NCBI GenBank assembly: GCA_934047225.1
Contig: OW203992.1
Coordinates: forward strand, 17,907,501 to 17,971,500
DNA from: Ypsolopha sequella
Lineage: Eukaryota > Arthropoda > Insecta > Lepidoptera > Ypsolophidae
Direction: 5' to 3'
DNA length: 64,000 bases
Within the stretch, counting starts at the first letter, position 1; each line of letters opens with the position of its first letter. The notes below the pieces were generated by a model, which made no database searches, was not told the origin of the DNA, and worked only from the letters and a program-made list of their open reading frames with translations. Shown here piece by piece: positions 46,101 to 58,100 of the stretch. The translations under genes and the position numbers were made by a program.

Positions 46101-49100
46101 TGAGGTTCTCGGCGAAGGGTTCCTCAAGTATATGGACGCGTTTAAGCGCTACCTGTACGTGGGACTAAAGAACCATCAAGAGTACCAGGTGTGCATCGCG
46201 GCCGTCGGCCTCACCGGAGACATCTGTCGCGCTTTGAAGAGCAAGGTGAGAATTTACTATACTAGGCCCTCGTAGCATAGTGTTTATTCGCGCGCGACGC
46301 GGCTTAGTTGAATCACAGGTGCGAGGAGCGTGACATACTGTTTAATCGCAAAAACATCGTGTCACGCTCCTCGCACTTGTGATTCAACTAAGTGGCGTCG
46401 CGCGCGATTAAACACTATGCTACGAGTGCAGGTGTAAATAGACTGCTCCCTTAAAATGAAACAACATCTTCTACAGATCATACTGAAACACTTTTCCCAA
46501 GAAACATACCCGAGCAAACCTTTAGTTTGGGAAATATTTGAATTTCGAACGGAAAATGCGTGAACCCTAACGCCAGTTAACGCACGAAGCCGGAAACTGG
46601 CGATAGTACTCGTCCATGCGAACAACTTTTACTAAGTAAACAACACTCTTAATGTGAAGAAAAAAAGTCAGCTGTTACCCGACCGAAATGTATTAAACAA
46701 GTAAATTTTTTTCACGAAATGTTGTTCGCTTGGACGAGTACTATCGCCAGTTTCCGGCTTCCGCAACTTCGTCTTAACACCCTGTATACAGGGTGATTGG
46801 TAATTCGACCTATTCCTTGAAAGAGGTTATACTAGAGATCATTTCCATTTCCAACGAATTAAGTCCTATCAACTAGGTGTCGAAAATGAATGGTCTCCGA
46901 GTTACGAAGGTTTTTATATTATTTTTCAAACTTTCAGACTAATAACCAAAAATAAATAATTTAAAAATAACTATTCCTCTCTCAGCACTTATTTATTATA
47001 TTTCTGATCAATGATAGATGAGTGATCATTTATAAAAAAAATACGTGCCCTGAATTCCCATAATCTCAGAATTAAAAGGTCATAAGTGGAAAGAAAACCT
47101 TTTTTATTTTGTAATTTTTGAAATATCGAAGTGTTTTACTTGAAAAAAAATCATCATTTTCGACCCCTTGTTGATAGGCATTATTTGTTGGAAATGATCC
47201 CTAGTATAACCCCTTTAAAGGAATAGGTCGAATTACCAATCACCCTGTATACTTTATCTCTGTCTCCCGGAACGGTAGGTATAGACTACAGAACTTCATC
47301 TCACAAGATCCTGACACACCTCTTTTGCGTCTTCCACATTCATGGTCATACAAGCTCTTCTATTGTGGGTGTTTTCTTGGCCCTTCAATTTGATTGGCAT
47401 ACGTTGTACCACCTCTGTTGTATCCATCTTTATAATGCCATAACGACTTTAAGGCGATATGTAAAAGATAGAGGTGCTTCTTTTTTGTGTATTTCATGAA
47501 ATACACGGAAAATTCTAATAAATTTCTGGTAGGTATATGCATTTTTACTATATAATCTAGGGTTTTGAAATTGGAAAACATGTTTGAATAAATTTTCCTC
47601 AATAGAAATCATTGTTGAAATGAGGTCTTCAAACACACTTTTTCTCCTCGTTTGACGAATAGGAACCATATACAAAACTCAAACATATTTTATTAGGTGT
47701 GTTTCAACAATATCTAGAGATTTGATATTTGAAATTTTGCTAGCTATTTTAGTTTTTTTATAGAAATTATAGAAAAACATTTAACATTTTTCACTTTCGC
47801 CCTGAATCCGCCCCTCTCGCACTGAGCGTGTTTTCGCTTGGAGTGACAGTGACAAAAATAAAATTCGCATAGCCTCTTAATGGTTCTTCATTAAGAACCA
47901 TTAAAGAATTTTGCAAATTTCAGTATTACCTAGGGGAGGTAATTCAAGTTACCCATTATAGTCATTGGCGGCGGAAGGGCTAGTTTTGGGACTCAAGCCC
48001 CCTAGCTTAGCTTGAAGCCCTCCCAAAAATAATGTGATATGTGCAATTGTATACCAGTTGATTGTACACTTTAAAACACATTAAATTGTCACATAATACG
48101 ATGCTCTTTTTTCTATATTTCGTTTATAAAATTACCGAAACATATATCAACTGATAGTATTTAAAACATATAACATGAAAAAATTTCAAAGATTGGGTGC
48201 GCCCGCCTCCTAGTATATACTCGTTCAGCCGCCAATGATTAATCTGTAATTGAAGATACCGTACATTTTAAATAACATGCAGATCTGTCGCCACAGATAT
48301 AATACGCATAGAAATCTATTGCTGACCGAGGTAAAGGATTCATATAATAATAATGGCAGTAGGACAACGAGGACGCCTATTGTAGTCGACGAGGAAAAAG
48401 CCGAACAAACTTGCACTAAAGCACAAAGAAATACGACTTTTGCCGAAGTGTAGCGAAGATTCCAATGCGCATTACTAAGACGGTACTACTGTACAACTTT
48501 CTGAAACCAAGTGACATTTTCGATCGCAGGTGCTGCCGTACTGTGACGAGATCATAGTTCTGCTGCTGGAGAACCTCGGGGATCCGTCCATCCACCGCTC
48601 GGTCAAACCGCAGATCCTGTCTGCTTTCGGAGACATCGCACTCAGCATCGGACCAGACTTCGCCAAGTACTTCGATGTTGTCATGCAAATGTTACTGCAG
48701 GTACTGTTCAGTCAACCTTTTCTTCAAGTTCTGTCCACAAATAAAAATGTAGCTAAGTCTCGATGTCTGTAGCCATCGATAATATACTCATAGATGACCC
48801 ACTTCATACAAAATATACAAAAATCTTGTCTCAAGTTTGCTATTCGCAATCGCAAGCAGACAGTTATCCAAAAGAGTCCGGCGATTTTTCCGTATCAAAT
48901 TTCAACTTTATAGAGGCGCATAACAGCACTACTTCAAGTAAATATATAAAAACATATCTTCACGACATGAATTCCAGAGGGGGTGTCAGAGATGTTCCGA
49001 GCGTGAACTGTGAAATACAAGTCACAGTCCACACTCTGTACACCCGCGTTTCACCGACGATTGTTACGTCCCAATGTGATGGGTGGTGAACTTTATCGCC

Positions 49101-52100
49101 GTTCTTTGGGCACAAATACACGCCTTTTAGGGCATGCAGGTTTCCTCACGATGTTTTCCATCGCCGTTCAGCAAGTAAGAACAAATATTATGCAATTTAA
49201 TTCCGAAAAACTCTTTAACTATTGAGTAGTCCCAAACTATTGAGTGAATTTTAGTGTTCTGTTTCGATTAATTAGAAAGAGGCGGGTTTTTCACAATCCG
49301 GCTGCGAAACCACTCTTAAACAGAGCAGCGTTTGTATGACAAATCGTATTTAAAATTTCAAAGATCAGTAAACAATAGTATTTTATTGGGGATCCACACT
49401 GCCAAATTATCCCTGTAGATGGCGCATCGTCGATGCGGTCATGATCTGTCATTTCAGTACATTCTTATGGTTTTTGCTGTTTTTTATGATTTTCGATTAA
49501 TTTCTTGGAATTATGCCCTTGTGTGTCGTACCAGATTGCTTCAATAAAAGTGTTAATTTATTCCCGAAAAACCCCGTATTAAAAATGAATAACAAAATAA
49601 CAATAACAAATACATAACATACTGGAATACAGGTGATAAGAGGAAGTAAAAAAACCGCGAGAAATTGGAGAAAAACAGTAGGAAAATCTGAACACACACA
49701 ACAACAAAGTTTGACATAGCCGGACCGTCGTTGTACTTATTGGTCGGACCTATGCTAGCGCCATCTGTAATTAGCTTTGCCGGTGGATCCCCATTTAAAA
49801 CAATTGGAAAATTGGACCACCCGGAAATGGTGACATTTGATACGTCAAAAGCTTTAAAAATAGTAGCCTACCTATCAGTGGCGTGCACAGAACTTTTTTC
49901 AGGAAAAGCAATCAGAAGGTCAAGTACGAAAATAAAAAAAATATGAAAAAATTTAAATAACACTTTGAAAAAAAAAAGTTTGTATGAAAATGTCCACTCT
50001 AGGGTAGGCAGTGCCTACCCTGGCGTCATACAAACTTTTTTTTTTCAAAGTGTTATTTAAATTTTTTCATATTTTTTTATTGTCGTACTTGACCTTCTGA
50101 TTGCTTTTCCGGAAAAAAGTTCTGTGCACGCCACTGCTACCTATATGACTCTGGCTACATGCTATTTATATCGATTTCCTACATGCGTGACTAATAATAA
50201 TAAGTTATTATAATAACTCTAAAATGAATGATTGATTTAAAAGTCAAGTAGGTAGAATGGTAGATACAGAACAATAGAAAAAAACTATGTTTATTTTGCG
50301 AAATCCATCGCTATGAATACTCTAAATATTATTAGATTGCATTACAAACTAGAAAATATCAATCAGAAACAAATCTTGATAACAAGAGGTCACAGGTTCG
50401 AATCCAGGCCCGGGGAATTTTTCCAAATTCTTGTCTTTGGATTTGTTTCTGATTTATATTTTCTAGTTTGTAATGCACTCTAATAATAAATAGAAAAAAC
50501 ATTCAAATAACTACTACTTCTTTTCAAATGAAGAAATCCGCATTGATGGGACAGTCCATTGTGTATTGATTTGACCTCAGAATAAGGAATACAAATAGAA
50601 GCCTGGCTAAAATAATACGCGGAGAAAGACACCTATCCTTGATTTTCTTACGACATTCTAGTGCGTTAGAGAGAAATGGATATGTATTAGTTTTTTCTTA
50701 ATTAGGTAGGTTGTCACTAGTTCGTCACTAGTGATGTAACAATGTCGATTTTTGACTACGATAAATAAACTAAATCGAAATGAACCACGACCAATCTGCT
50801 TACCACACATTATTATAGTATCAAAGTGTGAAAAAAAAGAGAATGCAGGAGGCACCGACCTTTATGGTGACATCCTCTTGCTTTGGAAGGACGCCAAGAG
50901 AATTAATAGCAAAGTGGTCTCTGTCTACCCCAGTGGGACACGTGTTATATTGTGTAAATAAGGAATTAATGAAAGGATATCTTTTGTTTAGCATAATATT
51001 TTGTATTAAGTACAAATTACTATATCGTAGCAGGTAGGTACATAAGTTAAGTCCAAAATTGTGCTTGTTTCCAGTACAAAAAATGCTGTAGTTTGTATCA
51101 GAGATACAACCGTAAACTATTTAAGTGGATACTTTTTAAGTCGCCTCTTAACTCAATCAAATAGATGTTCGTTGATGTCGCGTCTTTGTTCTACCAAGGA
51201 GGAAGGAATTAATCGCAACAATAGAAATCATAATAATCATAGACTTATAGGATTCGTAATAATAATATTATGTCAATGATGAGCGATGACAGCGCAATTA
51301 CTACAGAGGTAATTTCAATTTTTTATTATTTCTATCAAATAAACATCAACTCATGTTGAATAATAACTAATAACAAATAATGAACGATAAAAATACCTAA
51401 TAACCTGTAATAAGAAATCAAACTATGCACAGTTCAAGTCAATAAGCATTCCCAAAATTCGTTTCACGATAGAACTACCCAATCAAAGTACTTTTATTGT
51501 CAACCACTAAGTACGAAAATGTCTTGATCTGCGGAATTTCTTCGTGAAGTCGATCACGGAAGTACCGTACAAGTTCTGAACAGGCCTTTCAGAACGATTT
51601 GCGAACATAGAAGTATGCACTTTTCTACACCACAGACATCCATAGGTACTGGTTCTGTTGCCTAAAATTGAAAAATTATCGAGTTAATATACTATAGTAT
51701 AGTACAAGCACGTACCTACAAACAAGATTGATAATGCAATTATACATAATTATTTAAAGGTTACCAATGTGTCTGTATCTGGTAAATATAACATCGGTAA
51801 AGCATCTGCTTTTAACCGTCTCCATTTTAAATTTTCGTTTGGTCCAAAAGAATCAAGTGTTTCGAACAAATATGACTGCTTTTTTTAATTGCCCAATTTG
51901 GTCTAATTATTCGTCTAAGCCATTCACTTTTTAATTCTTCCCTTTTTGGAAATCTGTAACAAAAAAATATAGCGATATTTATTTGGCATTATTTTTCTTT
52001 TAACTCGCGCTGCAATTAATCTGCGGTATTATCCTTTATGCACGGCTGCCGCTGGAACCAATGTTCGATAGTTTGCCACACAGACTTTAGTACAACACTA

Positions 52101-55100
52101 TGCGAAAAACATAACCTCTAATAGTCGGCAGAAAATCCATATAAAACAGGCAAATATCGGTGTAGAATTGAACACGAGTATGATTTACAAGAACTACTAT
52201 TATTGTTACTGAGTTTTAGGTATGATCCTGCAACTTATTAACATAAAAACTATCAGAACTCACCGATAAAATGATATTGCTTCATTGTTGTTTTCTTTTC
52301 TTCCTGTATGCGATTTACAGCCTTCAATCGCACAAGACATTTTATTACAATGTTAAAAAAACAATCAACACAAACAATAATAAATCACACTTTCACGAAT
52401 TTTGAGAGGAAGAGCACAAAAATATTTAATTTCTCTCGGTGAAGCTGTAAACTTTCGCAAAATGCATTAGACATTGCGATGCCACGAAATTAAGATGTGA
52501 TGCACGCAACGTACGATATTACAACACAACGATACAATGATGAGACATATTTAATTTGATGGTGTTATAATTTTTAAAATACATCCAAATTACATCCATC
52601 TGACATTTGTTTGGTTCAATCTAGTGACACACCAGGAAAAAAGATAAAGTAAGTGCGGTTCGTCGTTTCATTCACTCGTACACAGGAGTAATTTACGTTA
52701 GATGAGTACAATGGCTAATGCCCAGTTCTTATTTTAGTCAGGCTTCTATTTGTATTCCTTATTCTGAGGATTTGACAGATTTCATTGTACATTGTAGGTG
52801 AAGCGACAGTACCTGAAAAAATTAAAATGAAAAAGTTTTATTTATCTTACAATGTTCGTAGGTACATCTAAAATATTAACACTATCTACAAATAAAAACA
52901 TAAAGACTCATATAATTTAGTATTAACTTAAAATTAGCAGGCATTATTATAAGTATATATTACATTGTGTAGCAAAGGTATTGACATTTTATTATTGCCA
53001 ATGGTCCTCAAACTAGGCAAGCCTGGAACGCGAGGGCCGGTTAAGACTTCTGGGTTCGATTCCAGCCGATCGAGCATACACAATGAGTTGTACGAAATAT
53101 ACTTATCACTTACTATAACACCCATCGGTGTACGGACGCCAACATGACCTACCTATTCGCAGTTTTTATTGCCATAATATCGTATGAAGGGTAAAGAGGC
53201 AAAACATTGAATGACACTGAAAAAAAACGTTTCAGAATTACAATAATTTTAATTTGACGCATTAAGGACATTTCTTGTTGTATAGGTGGACCCTTTTTGA
53301 ATCTGTATGGGGTATGAGAAAGTCCTCATTTGTGGAGGACTCTCACAGTTTTTGCACGTTTTGTATATTGCAGATAAAAATACGCAGGAAAATCTAAGCG
53401 TTGCCATATTTTACTTAATTTTGGATTTTTTGTGACATTCCATGTTTTGCCACTTTACCCTTCAAATAGGGAGCTTGATCTGCAGGCGACTGTACATGTG
53501 ACACATATATATATATATATATATATTAATATTGTAGGCAAGTAACGCGCAAGTGGACCGCAACGACTACGACATGGTCGAGTACTTGGGCGAGCTGCGA
53601 GAGAGCGTGCTCGAGGCGTACACCGGCATCATTCAGGGCCTCAAGGGCTCCATGGGAGAAGTAAGTTTTATAATAAATTAAGATACAGATGAGAAAAAAA
53701 CCGGCTAAGTGCGAGTCGGCCTCGCGCACGAAGGGTTCCGTACCATTATCTATAAAAACGGCAAAAAAAAAATGTCTGTTGCATGGGAGCCCCCTTATAT
53801 ATTTATTTATTCTGTTTTTTAGTATTTGTTTTTATAGCGGCAACAGAAATACATCATCTGTGAAAATTTTAACTGTCTAATTATCACGGTTCATGAGATA
53901 CAGCCTGTGACAGACGGACAGCGGAGTCTTAGTAATAGGGTCCCGTTGGTTACCCTTTGGGTACGGAACCCTAAAAAAGAAAAAGTTTTTATTTACAAAA
54001 ACCACATACGACGTAGTGATTTGTTTACGGTTCCCAAACTTAGTTAGACTTGTCCCGCGGGGGCCATAGAACGATTTTGTGATGATGTTTACAATGCTTT
54101 AGGGTCATTCCTCCGGATTTGTAACAAAATATTAAGAAATAAATATAACGGCCAAAATACAACTTTTAGCTAAGAAAACTTATTGTTAAAAGTTTTCTAT
54201 ACGCATAAACATATTTTTAATGATATAACAATAGCTATAAAACAATTGGCTTTTCCATAGTCTTGATACCAGCCGTAAATTCCTAAAATAATCTAATATC
54301 ACGCTTATGAAAAATCCAATTATTTTGAAGCTACCATAATATCATTAAAAATATAATTACGCGTATAGCAAACCGTTATAATTATTTCTTAATGTTTTGT
54401 AACAAATACGGAAAATTGACCCTTAAAATGAAATTTAATTGAAAATTAAACATAATTATCGTCACATTTTCTTAAAATAAATATATGTATCTATATTTTA
54501 TACGAATATAATATATTCACCTATTTGATTACTGTTGGGTAAAATAGCCCTTTTCTTTACCACTACATTTATTTCTTTGTTATACCACAGAATAACTAGT
54601 TGTACTCACTTAAAGCTACAAGACAATACTTATTTTTAGTAGGAGCTTCCTCTAATAAATATCGTTGTATGAATTCTCATTTGCTCATAACCGCGACAGT
54701 TTCCAACGAGGTCATTATCATACCGTTGTCTTCAACATAATGCCCCATACATGCCTAATACTAATGCTCAAATTTACGCAAGAAAACACTTCTACTGATA
54801 AGCCAAATTGGTTTATGGTGCGCTCTTGGTTTGGATAAAAAAGAAACAACTGAATAAAATAATAATAGTGACGCGAGTTACTGTGTGTAGTGAAAATGTT
54901 AAAGCCCGTCATACACGTCTTGTACTATGTAAAGCACTCTTGTAAAGCTACGAATAATAAATGCTAACTCTTGTTCGTCAGATCCGGTCGGACGTGGCGC
55001 TAGTGGAGCCCCACGTGCCCGCCATCGTCAACTTCATGATGCAAGTGGCGTGCGAGCCCGAGCGCACCGACGGACACATCTCGGTCATCGCGGGGCTCAC

Positions 55101-58100
55101 CGGGGATCTTTGCACGGTCAGTACATGAACGCACTCTCTTGTTCCGTTCTACAGCATAAACTCAGTGTTGCCATCTACGGCCAAGCGCTTGTAGCTAAAT
55201 ATATTTAATAATATATTTAGCTACAAGCGCTTGGCTATAGCTCAATATTTTTGAGTTATAGCTCAAAAAGTAGCCAGATTAGTTAATTTTACCACCTAAA
55301 GTAGCTAAATGTATGGACCTTCAGTCCTCAAAAAGTAGCCAAATGTATGAAACTTTCAACAATTTCAGTAGCTAAATAACCCTAAAAGTTGCTAGATCTA
55401 GCTACAAAGTAGCTAAGATGGCAACACTGCATAAACTATATGATAAATAGACGAAACTAGTCGCAATAATCAAGTAAATAAAATAGTGGATCTCGTACAA
55501 GAAAACTTTTATTAGTGTTATTCTATTTTGGATGTACTAGTAAATGCCATAGTGCTGTTGTCATCAAATAAAATAAAAGTCGATTACACCGACATCTATG
55601 GTACGCGGGTGACAGCTTACGTATAGCTCCCGTATTTTTATGGTTTAAAAATTGAATATGTCATCGAGTGAGTTTAAGGGGTTTAGTGCATACTTCACTA
55701 AAGTGGTTTCAACGTTGGAGCAAAAAATATCGTCACTAGAAGATGTGATTAAGCTACAATCCGAAAAAATTGACCAGGTGCTGGAATCGAGCAAGGTATG
55801 TCAGTGCGCTAAATGTTTGAAAATATCAAACATTTGTGAGGTACATGCTAATCTCAGCACTGAGCAGTCTGAGAAGACAGCGTTGCCGATGGCGCCAGCG
55901 GTGCCACCTGGAGGGAAGCAACAGCTACGCTTCAACGTGGACCCCGCTAACATCACTGTGCGCAGGAGACCAGCTGCGAAACGTGTACACGCTATCGCAG
56001 CCGCTGATAGTGCCGACGGCAACGTTTCACGCAAGCCTGCCGAGCAGTCGACTTCGCCGAGTCCCCAACAGATGGCGGCAGTGGTCCATGCCAGAGACGA
56101 TCTCAAGCTAACTAATGACTCATCTACCACGACAGGCAACCCTGTCACTATTGATTTAGACGATGTCGGTGGTTGGACCAAAGTTGAGAAACGCCGTAAG
56201 TTTACTTCAAATGAAAAACCTATTAATGGAGCAGGTCTGGAGGATGATGTGCTGAAAACTGTAGATATCCTGAAGTATATTCATGTATGGGGTTTAAAGA
56301 CGAATATAACCGTCGAGCAAGTTATAGATTTCCTTAAGAGAAAAAAAGAGTACGAAGGATATGAGGTGTACAAACTAAACATACGAAGCACTAAATATGC
56401 TTCGTTTAAAGTAGGAGTCCCCGAAGACAGCTTTGATTTTTTTACGGATGCGGCTTCCTGGCCACCCCGTATAAGACTGAGCGTATGGCAGAATTTTCGT
56501 AAATAAGAGTCCAGATAGTATCTCGGCTATCTGTAGCACTGCCACGGTAATAAGTTTTTTATACCAGAATGTTGGAGGCATGAAAAATAAAGTAAGCGAA
56601 GCGGAACTTGGTATAAGATCGAGTGGGGCTGATCTAATCGCAATAACGGAGACTTGGCTAGTAGAATCAGTGTTCGACGCGGAGCTGTGCCCGCCTGACT
56701 ACTGCGTGCTGCGGCGCGACCGCGCCGACGGCCGTAACGGAGGCGGCGTGTTGCTGGCCGCGCGACGACCGCTTACACTGCGTGCATGCCCGGCCACCGA
56801 TTTGCCAATCAAGGACGTAAAGGATGAATTTATTTGTGCAATTGTTTCGTACCGTGACATTAGGTTTCTATGCTGTGTCGTTTATTTACCTCCACATTGC
56901 AAGGACTCTCTATATCTAAGTTTTTTTAATTATACAGAAATATTATGTGATACTTTTAAATTGAAAATACTTATTTTAGGCGATTTTAATTTGTATTCTG
57001 CAAGTAAGACTGTGCGCGATCACTACGAGTATTTCACCGCACGTGTTGGATTGCACCAACATAATACAGTAGAGAACGGGTTAGGGCGGTACTTGGATCT
57101 CGTGCTCAGCGACATGGACGTGGGTCGTGTAAGCGTGTGCGCGGCTGTGGCGGGCGTTGTGCCCCCCACCCCGCGCGGTGAGCGCGAGCACCCGCCGCTT
57201 TGGATTGACGTGACGTTGGCGCGCGCGCGTCGTCCGGTTCCGGTCGCCTGTGGGGATGCTAGTGACGGCAACGACTGGAACTTTAGGAAGGCTGACTTCC
57301 ATCAACTGTACTCTAGATTGCAGTCTATTGACTGGTCACCAATTTACGAACTTAGTGACGTTGATAGTGCAGTTGAGTTTTTTTACGAGAGAATGGAACA
57401 ATCCATGCATGGCTGTGTTCCTAGGAAAAAGCACATTACTGCCGATGAACAGTATTCGTATCCCGTTTGGTACACTGCTGAGATTATACGTGATATAAAG
57501 TCTAAATTTTATTACCTAAAACTTTATAAAACTCACAAGACTACAGGTTTTTTTAGGATTTTTTGTCATTATAGAAAATTAATCAAGTCAAAAATTAAGG
57601 TAGCTTTTCAGCGGTACATAAATAAAATGGAGACAAATATAAATAATAATCCTAATGAGTTTTGGACCTACATAAAAAACAAACGTGCTGGCAATGGAGA
57701 AAGTGATTTTGACGACCCCCCTGCCGTAGTTACAGAAGCTTTCGCTAATAATTTCAAAGGTGTGTTTTTGAATAATGTCCCTAAGCTTTCGGTCCAGGAG
57801 ACCCTTTCGTCTGAGTCAGGAAGGAACCCGGCGGCTCGGGTGCACGTCGGCGTAATAAGTCAGACGGAGCTACTGATGGCGTTAAAGCGGTTGAAGCCCA
57901 AATTCTCATGCGGTCCAGATGGCTGCCCGCCTTATGTTCTGAGGGATTGTCGCGAGGTGCTCTATGCCCCGTTACTATTTATATATAATTCGATCTTAGC
58001 GCAATCAACTTATCCTGCCTCCTGGAAGTTATCAAAGGTCATTCCGGTATTTAAATCGGGATCGAAGTCCAATGTTTGCGACTACAGAGCAATCGCTATA

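Larger units (their letters stand above)
48701..53537. other. Importin beta intron 8
   Basis: A 4.8-kb intron with repeats listed separately (48980-49190, 49876-50136, 50324-50491, 52930-53130, 53503-53526). The stretch 50500-52900 has no gene or structured repeat that I can support. The frames near 48763-49225 are inside repeat-like sequence. Confidence 0.6.

Noticed and set aside
50821..51037. Frames round [25 protein letters not shown] (minus) and its plus-strand shadow
   Set aside because: The phrase looks like a dispersed repeat rather than a gene, but I could not assign it to a family, so no feature was made.
57023..57305. Minus-strand frames inside LINE ORF2
   Set aside because: They lie in a locally GC-rich part of ORF2 and have no similarity; shadows of the real frame.
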